Source: Agromyces aureus
Lineage (GTDB): Bacteria > Actinomycetota > Actinomycetes > Actinomycetales > Microbacteriaceae
Direction: 5' to 3'
DNA: 64,000 nt
NCBI RefSeq assembly: GCF_001660485.1
Contig: NZ_CP013979.1
Span: forward strand, 2,232,001-2,296,000
Below the pieces are notes generated by a model. That model was not told where the DNA came from. It saw only the letters and a list, made by a program, of their open reading frames with translations, and did not search any database. The position numbers and the translations under genes are program-made. Shown here piece by piece: positions 57,576 to 64,000 of this stretch. Position 1 is the stretch's first letter; the number at the start of each line of letters is the position of its first letter.

Positions 57576-58394
57576 GTGATCGAAGCGCTCATCCTCGGTT
57601 TCGTCCAGGGACTCACCGAGTTCCTCCCGATCTCCTCGAGCGCCCACCTGCGCATCCTCGGCGAGTTCCTGCCCGGCGCCCAAGACCCGGGGGCCGCGTT
57701 CACCGCGATCACCCAGCTCGGCACCGAGACGGCGGTCATCGTGTTCTTCTGGCGCGACATCGTGCGCATCGTGTCGCACTGGTTCGGCTCGTTCACGGGC
57801 CGCGTGCCGCGCAACGACCCCGACGCGCGCATGGGCTGGCTCATCATCATCGGCTCGCTGCCGATCATCGTGCTCGGGCTGCTCTTCCAGGATGCGATCG
57901 AGACCACGCTCCGCTCGCTCTGGATCACGGCGACCATGCTCGTGGTCTTCGGCCTGATCCTCGGGCTCGCCGACTGGGCGGGTGCCAAGCGCCGCAAGCT
58001 CGACGACCTCACGGTGGGTCACGGCGTGATCTTCGGCTTCGCGCAGGCGCTCGCGCTCATCCCGGGCGTCTCCCGCTCGGGCGGCACGATCACGGCCGGA
58101 CTCTTCCTCGGCTACGAGCGCGCGGCCGCGGCACGGTACGCGTTCCTGCTCGCGATCCCCGCGGTCTTCGGCAGCGGGCTCTACCAGCTCGTGAAGAGCT
58201 TCGGCGAACCGTCGGTCTACAACCTCGTCGAGACGGGGGCGGCGACCGTGGTGGCGTTCTTCGTGGGTCTCGCCGTGATCGCGTTCTTCATGAGCTACAT
58301 CTCCAAGCGCAGCTTCCTGCCGTTCGTGATCTACCGCGTGCTGCTCGGCGGCACGCTGTTCGTGCTCCTCGGCATGGGCGTCATCCAGCCCTGA
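57576..58394 (+). CDS. uppP: Undecaprenyl-diphosphate phosphatase
   Basis: 272 residues from GTG at 57576 with GAGAGGAAAGG upstream. The two UppP motifs, [10 protein letters not shown] and [10 protein letters not shown], and eight membrane spans are present. It recycles the C55 carrier lipid for peptidoglycan synthesis and its overproduction gives bacitracin resistance. It converges on the PAC2 gene. Confidence 0.97.
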   Translation: MIEALILGFVQGLTEFLPISSSAHLRILGEFLPGAQDPGAAFTAITQLGTETAVIVFFWRDIVRIVSHWFGSFTGRVPRNDPDARMGWLIIIGSLPIIVLGLLFQDAIETTLRSLWITATMLVVFGLILGLADWAGAKRRKLDDLTVGHGVIFGFAQALALIPGVSRSGGTITAGLFLGYERAAAARYAFLLAIPAVFGSGLYQLVKSFGEPSVYNLVETGAATVVAFFVGLAVIAFFMSYISKRSFLPFVIYRVLLGGTLFVLLGMGVIQP

Positions 58395-58440
58395 CCCCGC
58401 ACTCGACGACGGATGCCGCGAGCCGGCGTCGATCGGCGGC

Positions 58441-59409
58441 TCAGGCGTCGCGCGGGCGCCAGGGCTCGTCGCGCGGGCCCTCGCCTCGCGGCGGCTCGTT
58501 GCGCCCGTCGGGGCCGTCGCCGCGGCGCCGGAGGTAGCGCTCGAACTCCTGCGCGATCGCCTCGCCGCTCGCCTCTGGGGCGTCGACGGCGTCGCGCGCA
58601 CGTTCGAGCTGCTCGATGTAGCCCGCCATGTCCTCGTCTTCGGCGGCGAGCGCGTCGACGCCGGACTCCCACGTCTTGGCCTCGTCCTCGAGGGTGCCTC
58701 GGGGGATGCTGAGACCCGTGAGCTCCTCGAGCTTGCCCAGCAGGGCGAGCACGGCCTTGGGGGAGGGCGCGTTGTGCACGTAGTGCGGCACCGAGGCCCA
58801 GAGCGAGATCGTGGGGATGCCGGCGCGCTCGGCCTGGTCGGCGAGCACGCTGAGAATGCCGACGGGGCCCTCGTACGTGGAGCGCTCGAGGCCGAGGCGG
58901 TCGCGGAGTTCCCGGTTCTCGCTCGACGCGAACACCGAGAGCGGGCGCGTGTGCGGGGCGTCGGCGAGCATCGCGCCGAGCAGCACGACGCCCTCGATGT
59001 CGGCGGCGAGCGCCTGGTCGACGAGTTCGGCGGCGAAGCTCTTCCAGCTGCGGGCCGGCTCGGCGCCGAGCAGCACGTGCAGGGTGTCGGCCCCGGGTCC
59101 GGTGACCAGTTCGTCGTCGGCGGTCGGCGGGTCGGATGCCGCGGCATCCGCCTCGCTCGAAGGCGCGGGCCCGCGCAGCGAGGCGCCGGGCCATTCGATG
59201 CGCCGCGAGCCGTCATCGCCCTGCACGATGGTCGGGCGCGTGAACTGGTAGTCGAAGTAGAGCTCGGGGTCGACGGCGGCGATCTCGACGAGGTTCAGAC
59301 GTTCGGCGAGCAGCTTCGCCGCGCCCGTCGCCGCCTCACCCGCGTCGTTCCACCCCTCGAAGGCGACGACCAGCAGTCTGCCGCCCTCGAATCCGGCCGC
59401 CTGATTCAC
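58441..59409 (-). CDS. PAC2-family protein
   Basis: 322 residues from GTG at 59409. FEGWNDAGEAATGAAKLLAE opens the PAC2 domain, with SLWASVPHYVHNAPSP further on; the C-terminus is Arg/Asp/Pro-rich and disordered. The family resembles eukaryotic proteasome-assembly chaperone 2 and in actinobacteria lies near the Pup-proteasome locus, but its bacterial role is unknown. A low-complexity linker contains a perfect CGGATGCC/GGCATCCG palindrome. Confidence 0.87.
   Translation of the reverse strand: MNQAAGFEGGRLLVVAFEGWNDAGEAATGAAKLLAERLNLVEIAAVDPELYFDYQFTRPTIVQGDDGSRRIEWPGASLRGPAPSSEADAAASDPPTADDELVTGPGADTLHVLLGAEPARSWKSFAAELVDQALAADIEGVVLLGAMLADAPHTRPLSVFASSENRELRDRLGLERSTYEGPVGILSVLADQAERAGIPTISLWASVPHYVHNAPSPKAVLALLGKLEELTGLSIPRGTLEDEAKTWESGVDALAAEDEDMAGYIEQLERARDAVDAPEASGEAIAQEFERYLRRRGDGPDGRNEPPRGEGPRDEPWRPRDA
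59133..59150. repeat. Perfect 18-bp GGATGCC palindrome inside the PAC2 gene
   Basis: CGGATGCCGCGGCATCCG is its own reverse complement. It encodes Ala/Asp/Ser residues in a disordered linker, so its DNA seems less constrained than the protein. Confidence 0.85.
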
Positions 59410-59471
59410 GCTCGGTGCCCCGCTCTCCGGCCCGGTTCCCCCGGGTCCACTCCCACAATAGGCCGTGCCCG

Positions 59472-59477
59472 TAGACT
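59472..59477 (+). promoter_or_regulatory. -10 element of the HAD-trmI operon, leaderless
   Basis: TAGACT ends 8 bases before GTG at 59486; no ribosome site between. Confidence 0.5.
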
Positions 59478-59485
59478 TGTCGGTT

Positions 59486-60160
59486 GTGACCACTCGCCTT
59501 CCCGCCGCAGTCCTCTGGGACATGGACGGCACGATCGTCGACACCGAGCCCTACTGGATGGCGGCCGAAGAAGAACTGGTCGGCTCGTTCGGCGGCACCT
59601 GGACCCATGAAGACGCGATGCGACTCGTGGGCAGCGGGCTCTGGGAGTCGGCGCGCATCTTCCAGGAGCACGGTGTCGACCTCGATGCCGATGCGATCGT
59701 CGCGTGGCTCACCGAGCGCGTGCGCGAGCAGCTGAACGAGTTCGGCCTGCCGTGGCGGCCGGGCGCCCGCGAGCTCCTCGAGGCGCTGCGCGAGGCATCC
59801 GTTCCCACCGCACTCGTGACGATGTCGGTGCGGTCGATGGCCGACGACGTCATCGCGGCGATCCCGTTCCACGCGTTCGACGCGATCGTGACCGGCGACT
59901 CGGTCGACAACGCGAAGCCGCACCCCGAGCCCTACCTCGTCGCCGCGGCCGAGCTCGGCGTCGACATCGCCGACTGCGTCGCCTTCGAGGACTCGCCGAC
60001 CGGCGTGGCCTCGGCCGCCGCCGCCGGTGCGATCACGGTCGGCGTCCCCAACATCCTCCCGCTCGACGAGACGCCGGCGACGGTGCTCTGGTCGAGCCTC
60101 GACGGGCGGACGGTGGCCGACGTGGCCGCGCTCGCCCTCTCACGAAAGGCGAGCGCATGA
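59486..60160 (+). CDS. HAD-superfamily hydrolase
   Basis: 224 residues from GTG at 59486. LWDMDGTIVDTEPYW (motif I with the nucleophile Asp), TALVTMS (motif II), DNAKPHPEPYL (motif III Lys) and FEDSPTGVASAAAAGA (motif IV) indicate a beta-phosphoglucomutase-like phosphatase. The substrate is unknown. A GTG-started form was preferred over the ORF beginning at 59465 because of the -10 position. Its stop overlaps the trmI ATG. Confidence 0.9.
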   Translation: MTTRLPAAVLWDMDGTIVDTEPYWMAAEEELVGSFGGTWTHEDAMRLVGSGLWESARIFQEHGVDLDADAIVAWLTERVREQLNEFGLPWRPGARELLEALREASVPTALVTMSVRSMADDVIAAIPFHAFDAIVTGDSVDNAKPHPEPYLVAAAELGVDIADCVAFEDSPTGVASAAAAGAITVGVPNILPLDETPATVLWSSLDGRTVADVAALALSRKASA

Positions 60161-61185
60161 GCGCGTCCCGCGGCGAACGCAGCGGCCCCTTCCAGGTCGG
60201 CGACCGCGTGCAGCTGACCGGGCCGAAGGCCCGCATGCACACGATCACCCTCGAGCCGGGCAAGGTGTTCCACTCGCACAAGGGCATCATCGCCCACGAC
60301 GAGATCATCGGACTGCCCGACGGCTCGGTCGTCGCGAACCAGGTGGGCATCGAGTATCTGGCCCTGCGCCCGCTGCTCAGCGACTTCGTGATGTCGATGC
60401 CGCGCGGTGCGGCGATCGTCTACCCCAAGGACGCTGCGCAGATCCTCGCGCAGGCCGACATCTTCCCCGGTGCCACCGTGGTCGAGGCCGGCGTGGGTTC
60501 GGGAGCGCTCTCGCTCTGGCTGCTCCGCGCCATCGGCCCCGAGGGCCGCCTGCACTCGTTCGAGCGTCGCGACGACTTCGCCGGCGTCGCGCGCGGCAAC
60601 GTGGCGACGTTCCACGGCGCCGACCCCGAGAACTGGACCATCACGCTCGGCGACCTCGCCGAGGTGCTGCCAGAGGTCGCGCCCGAGGCATCCGTCGACC
60701 GCGTCGTGCTCGACATGCTCGCCCCGTGGGAGTGCATGGGAGCCGTCTCGACCGCCCTGAAGCCCGGCGGCGTGCTGCTCTGCTACATCGCGACGGTCAC
60801 GCAGCTCTCGCGCGTCGCTGAGGCGATCCGCGCCACGGGGGAGTACACCGAGCCGCAGTCCTCCGAGACCATGGTGCGCGGATGGCACGTGCAGGGCCTC
60901 GCCGTGCGACCCGACCACCGCATGATCGCCCACACGGGCTTCCTGCTCACGGCCCGCCGTCTCGCCCCCGACACCGTGCTGCCCGAGCTCAAGCGTCGCC
61001 CGTCGAAGACCGACTTCAGCGATGAAGACGTCGAGCTCTGGACCCCAGGCGCTCTCGGCGAGCGCACCGTCAGCGACAAGGCGCTGCGCAAGCGCGTCAG
61101 GGCAGCGGATGCCGCGGCCGCGCGTTCGCGCGAGGGTGCCGGCCCCGACGACGACGCGACCGAACCCCCAGTCGAAGCCGAGTAG
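60157..61185 (+). CDS. trmI: tRNA (adenine-58-N1)-methyltransferase
   Basis: 342 residues from ATG overlapping the HAD stop. The N-terminal barrel (FQVGDRVQLTGPKARMHTITLEPGKVFHSHKG) is followed by the SAM site VVEAGVGSGALSLWLL and DRVVLDMLAPWECM. It makes m1A58 in the T loop of tRNAs. In mycobacteria and streptomycetes this gene stands directly before the proteasomal ATPase gene arc/mpa; here a lipoprotein gene follows. The C-terminus is Ala/Asp/Glu-rich and disordered. Confidence 0.93.
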   Translation: MSASRGERSGPFQVGDRVQLTGPKARMHTITLEPGKVFHSHKGIIAHDEIIGLPDGSVVANQVGIEYLALRPLLSDFVMSMPRGAAIVYPKDAAQILAQADIFPGATVVEAGVGSGALSLWLLRAIGPEGRLHSFERRDDFAGVARGNVATFHGADPENWTITLGDLAEVLPEVAPEASVDRVVLDMLAPWECMGAVSTALKPGGVLLCYIATVTQLSRVAEAIRATGEYTEPQSSETMVRGWHVQGLAVRPDHRMIAHTGFLLTARRLAPDTVLPELKRRPSKTDFSDEDVELWTPGALGERTVSDKALRKRVRAADAAAARSREGAGPDDDATEPPVEAE

Positions 61186-61227
61186 GCTTTCACCGCCCAC
61201 CGCGACCCCACCAAGAATCGAGGATCA

Positions 61228-62172
61228 GTGCGCTCGTCACTCGCGCTCATCGCCACCGTCGGCCTCGTCGCCGTCGCCCTCTCGGGATGCGCCGCATCGG
61301 CCCCCGTTCCCGAGGCGACCCCCGGAGACTCGTCTGCGGCGGTCGAGGTGAGCGGCAAGTTCGGCGAGGAGCCCAAGGTCTCCTTCCCGTCGCCGCTGAA
61401 CCCCGAAGGGACCCAGTGCACCGAGGTCATCGAGGGCACCGGGCCGCTCCTCACCGAGGGGCAGCTCGCACTCGTCGGTCTGGGCGTCTACAACGGCGCG
61501 ACCGGTGACGAGATCCAGGTCACGGGCTTCGGCGACACCGACCCGGTGCCCCTGAACGTGAACGCCTCGGCGACCATGCCCGGCATCGCCAAGGGGCTGA
61601 CCTGCGCCCGCGAGGGTTCGCGCGTCGTGGTGGTCGTGCCTGAGAAGGACGGCTTCGGCCCGAACGGCAACCCGTCGGTGGGCGTCGAGCCCGGCGACAG
61701 CATCGTGTTCGTGGTCGACGTGCAGCGGACGTTCCCATCGCGCGCCGACGGCTCGGTGCAGCTGACCCGCGACGGATTCCCCGCCGTCGTGCTCGCTCCC
61801 GACGGCCGCCCCGGCATCACCGTTCCGAAGAGCGACCCCCCGAAGTCCCTCCAGCAGGAGACCCTGCTCCAGGGCTCCGGCCAGGTCGTCGAAGACGGCG
61901 ACACCGTGGTCGTGCAGTACACGGGCGTGCTGTGGGACGAGGGCACCGCGTTCGACTCCAGCTGGGAGAAGGGCACCCCTGCGACCTTCGTGGTCGGCGA
62001 GGGCGGCCAGGTGATCCCCGGCTTCTCGAAGGCGCTCGTCGGCCAGAAGGTCGGCTCCCAGATCGGCGTCATCATCCCGCCGGCAGACGGCTACGGCGAG
62101 CAGGGCAACAGCGGCGGGGTCCCCGCCAACGCGACGCTCTTCTTCGTCATCGACATCCTGGGCGTGATCTGA
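61228..62172 (+). CDS. FKBP-type peptidyl-prolyl isomerase lipoprotein
   Basis: 314 residues from GTG at 61228 with GAGGA upstream. Signal peptide with lipobox LSGC (C21). Two FKBP-like modules are visible: a degenerate one at about 65-170 (GTQCTEVIEGTGPLLTEGQLALV, FVVDVQRTF) and a complete one at about 215-314 (VQYTGVLWDEGTAFDSSWEKG, VIPGFSKALVGQKVGS, FFVIDILGVI). It should assist folding of exported proteins on the outer face of the membrane. It occupies the place between pafA and pafB in other actinobacteria. Confidence 0.92.
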   Translation: MRSSLALIATVGLVAVALSGCAASAPVPEATPGDSSAAVEVSGKFGEEPKVSFPSPLNPEGTQCTEVIEGTGPLLTEGQLALVGLGVYNGATGDEIQVTGFGDTDPVPLNVNASATMPGIAKGLTCAREGSRVVVVVPEKDGFGPNGNPSVGVEPGDSIVFVVDVQRTFPSRADGSVQLTRDGFPAVVLAPDGRPGITVPKSDPPKSLQQETLLQGSGQVVEDGDTVVVQYTGVLWDEGTAFDSSWEKGTPATFVVGEGGQVIPGFSKALVGQKVGSQIGVIIPPADGYGEQGNSGGVPANATLFFVIDILGVI

Positions 62173-62217
62173 GATCACGGCGAACTCGGTTCCGGCCGCG
62201 GGTCGCTTCGGCGTGGG

Positions 62218-62223
62218 TAAGAT
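62218..62223 (+). promoter_or_regulatory. -10 element of pafB-pafC, leaderless
   Basis: TAAGAT ends 7 bases before the GTG at 62231. A RecA-NDp-type (PafBC-dependent) -26 element was looked for and not convincingly seen. Confidence 0.45.
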
Positions 62224-62230
62224 CGCTCCT

Positions 62231-63256
62231 GTGACCGGCGGCGAGCGAAGCAACGTGAAGATCCCGGTCGAGGACCGCTTGTTCAGCCTCGTCCTCGCGC
62301 TGCTCGCGACCGAGACCGGCCTGCTCAAGGCCGAGATCCTCTCGACCGTGCGCGGATATGCCGAGAAGTACGACCCGCACGGTTCCAACGCCAACCTCGA
62401 GCGGCAGTTCGAGCGCGACAAGGACGAGGTGCGCGAGCTCGGCATCCCGCTCGAGACCGTGGAGTCGCCCGATCGCCCCGGTGACAACCAGGCGCTGCGC
62501 TACCGAATCCCCAAGGGAAAGTACGACCTGCCCGACGAGGTGCGCTTCACGCCCGACGAGCTCGCCCTGCTCGCCCTCGCCGGCGAGGTGTGGCGCGGAG
62601 CGTCGCTCTCGGAGGACTCCCGACGCGCGCTCACGAAGATCCGCGGACTCGGCATCGAGCCGCGCGAACCCGTCATCGGCTACGCGCCGAGACTCCGAGT
62701 GCGTGAAGCGGCGTTCGAGCCGCTGCGCTCGGCGCTCGATCGCCGGCAGCGCGTCCGGTTCGCGTACCTCAAGCCCGGTGAGACCGCCCCGCGCGAGCGT
62801 CGGGTCGACCCGTACGCCGTCGTGCTGCACGAGGGCCGCTGGCATCTGCACGGCCGCGACGTCGACGCCGACGGCCTCCGCACGTTCCTCCTCTCGCGCA
62901 TCGTCGGCAAGGTCGACGTCATCGCGGGCGCCACGTTCGCCCCGCCGGTCGAGGGCGTCCAGGACCGCATCCTCGCCGAGCTCGACGAGCTGCGCCTCAG
63001 CAACGTCGCCGACCTCGCCGTCACGGCGGGCAGCGACGCCGAGGTGCGCCTCGGCAAGCGCGCGGTGCTCGGCGATGAAGACGCCGGTGTGATCCGATTG
63101 CACTACACGGACGTCGCGGTCTTCGCCGACGAGCTCGCGGCCTACGGCCCCGAGGTGCGCGTGCTGAATCCCGCCGATCTCCGCGACGCGGTGCGCGATC
63201 GGCTGCGGCTCGTGGCCGAGACGCATGCCGCACGCGAACCCCGAGGAGCGCGATGA
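62231..63256 (+). CDS. pafB: WYL-domain transcriptional regulator PafB
   Basis: 341 residues from GTG at 62231. An N-terminal winged helix (DRLFSLVLALLATETGLLKAEILSTVRGY) precedes a WYL domain with RVRFAYLKPGETAPRERRVDPYAVVLHEGRWHLHGRD pattern and a WCX C-terminal extension. With PafC it forms the heterodimer that activates DNA-damage genes independently of LexA. The start is set by the -10 element; ORF begins at 62213. Its stop overlaps pafC by ATGA, as usual for the pair. Confidence 0.92.
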   Translation: MTGGERSNVKIPVEDRLFSLVLALLATETGLLKAEILSTVRGYAEKYDPHGSNANLERQFERDKDEVRELGIPLETVESPDRPGDNQALRYRIPKGKYDLPDEVRFTPDELALLALAGEVWRGASLSEDSRRALTKIRGLGIEPREPVIGYAPRLRVREAAFEPLRSALDRRQRVRFAYLKPGETAPRERRVDPYAVVLHEGRWHLHGRDVDADGLRTFLLSRIVGKVDVIAGATFAPPVEGVQDRILAELDELRLSNVADLAVTAGSDAEVRLGKRAVLGDEDAGVIRLHYTDVAVFADELAAYGPEVRVLNPADLRDAVRDRLRLVAETHAAREPRGAR

Positions 63257-64000
63257 CCCAGCGACGCGTGGCACTGCGCGCACCCGACAAGCTCGTCTTC
63301 CTGCTCTCCCTCGTGCCGTACCTCATCGAGCAGCAGGTGGTCACGGTGGCCGAGGCGGCCGCGCACTTCGGGTCGACCGACGAGCAGATCCGCGACGCGG
63401 TGCGCCTGATCGCGATGTCCGGACTCCCGGGCGACACCGGCACCTACCAGTCGAACGACCTGTTCGACATCGACTGGGACGCCTTCGAGGAGCACGACGA
63501 GATCGTGATCGTGCACCACGTCGCGATCGACGAGGCGCCGCGCCTGGCCGCCCGCGAGGCGGCCGCGCTCATCGCCGGCCTGCAGTACCTCGCCGCACTG
63601 CCCGAGAACGCCGACAGCAGCGCCCTCGCCTCGCTCACGGCGAAGCTCCGGGCCGGTGCTTCGGCGACGCCGTCCGGCCTGGCGATCGCCGAGCCCGCGG
63701 CGGATGCCTCGCTCACGAGCATCCGCGAGGCCATCACGAGCGGCAGGCAGCTCGAGTTCGACTACCTCAACGCGCGCGGCGAGGGCGGCCGACGCCGCAC
63801 CGATCCGATCCGGATGCTCTCGCAGGATGCCGACTGGTACCTGCAGGCCTACTGCCACACGCGCGAGGACGTCCGCAACTTCCGGGTCGACCGCATGAGC
63901 GAGCTCGTGGTCCTCGACGTCCCGGTCGCAGACCACGGCGACCTCGACGTGCCCGAGACCCTGTTCCAGGGGTCGTCGTCCGATCTCGACGTGGTCGTCG
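63253..64000 (+). CDS. pafC: WYL-domain transcriptional regulator PafC (cut by the window edge)
   Basis: About 249 residues are visible before the right edge; the usual length is about 320. ATG at 63253 overlaps the pafB stop. The N-terminus (KLVFLLSLVPYLIEQQVVTVAEAAAHFG) is the winged helix, and REAITSGRQLEFDYLNARGEGGRRRTDPIRMLSQDADWYLQAYC is the WYL domain. It partners PafB. The C-terminal WCX part lies mostly outside the window. Confidence 0.9.
   Translation, partial: MTQRRVALRAPDKLVFLLSLVPYLIEQQVVTVAEAAAHFGSTDEQIRDAVRLIAMSGLPGDTGTYQSNDLFDIDWDAFEEHDEIVIVHHVAIDEAPRLAAREAAALIAGLQYLAALPENADSSALASLTAKLRAGASATPSGLAIAEPAADASLTSIREAITSGRQLEFDYLNARGEGGRRRTDPIRMLSQDADWYLQAYCHTREDVRNFRVDRMSELVVLDVPVADHGDLDVPETLFQGSSSDLDVVV

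Overview
The window is a continuous stretch of core chromosome from a high-GC actinobacterium (roughly 70% GC by eye, strong preference for G/C in third codon positions). Gene content and order point to the family Microbacteriaceae; the genus cannot be fixed from the sequence, though Agromyces or a relative would fit. Supporting signs are the block ileS-folC-DUF4233-ndk, then VKOR, rne, rplU-rpmA-obg-proB-proA-nadD-rsfS, a LexA-type SOS box of actinobacterial form, a translational ileS T-box, many leaderless promoters and PafBC-type WYL regulators. No prophage, insertion sequence, integrase, CRISPR array or rRNA is visible.

Layout. 1-1.8 kb: a gene end and an exported GH1 beta-glucosidase under a LacI/CebR-like operator. 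1.85-7.8 kb: T-box, ileS, folC, DUF4233, ndk, overlapping start-to-stop. 7.9-11.9 kb: VKOR, ribonuclease E/G, DUF4031. 12-19 kb: rplU-rpmA, obg-proB-proA, a small membrane protein, nadD, a Pro/Ala-rich membrane protein, rsfS. 19.1 kb: tRNA-Ala(GGC). 19.4-25.2 kb: membrane proteins, an Lrp regulator with an MpaB-like protein, a secreted lytic transglycosylase, a GH3 lipoprotein and YceI. 25.3-30.6 kb: winged-helix protein, ABC-F ATPase, SURF1 operon, FabG-type reductase. 30.7-33.9 kb: serB-glgC divergent from glgA. 34-38.2 kb: ABC ATPase, L31, exonuclease, hydrolase-glycosyltransferase pair. 38.2-42.7 kb: histidine phosphatase, Sir2, RNA methyltransferase, D,D-carboxypeptidase, SGNH hydrolase. 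42.8-49.7 kb: helicase, MFS transporter, Lrp regulator, ferritin-like/VIT1 fusion, SDR, DUF3097. 49.7-55.7 kb: the SOS mutasome operon imuA'-imuB-dnaE2. 55.9 kb: tRNA-Leu(GAG). 56.2-64 kb: M20 peptidase, uppP, PAC2, HAD, trmI, FKBP lipoprotein, pafB and a pafC cut by the window edge.

How genes work together. Translation and ribosome assembly dominate the first 19 kb. Cell-envelope turnover recurs (transglycosylase, GH3, D,D-carboxypeptidase, UppP). The glycogen genes share an 82-bp divergent promoter. DNA-damage tolerance is represented twice: the LexA-controlled mutasome and the PafBC pair. The last segment keeps the usual flanks of an actinobacterial Pup-proteasome locus but no proteasome gene.

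Two genome-scale signals stand out. First, the heptamer GGATGCC/GGCATCC (and GGATGTC/GACATCC) recurs over 100 times in 64 kb in coding and non-coding DNA, sometimes as inverted repeats that form terminators. Second, at least 15 genes have a -10-like hexamer 6-9 bases before the start codon, implying leaderless mRNAs. Gaps above 300 bases without a protein gene: 1732-2071 holds the operator, promoter and T-box; 19005-19425 holds tRNA-Ala, its terminator and about 200 bases with nothing recognisable; 55680-56164 holds the SOS box, a short direct repeat, a terminator and tRNA-Leu.
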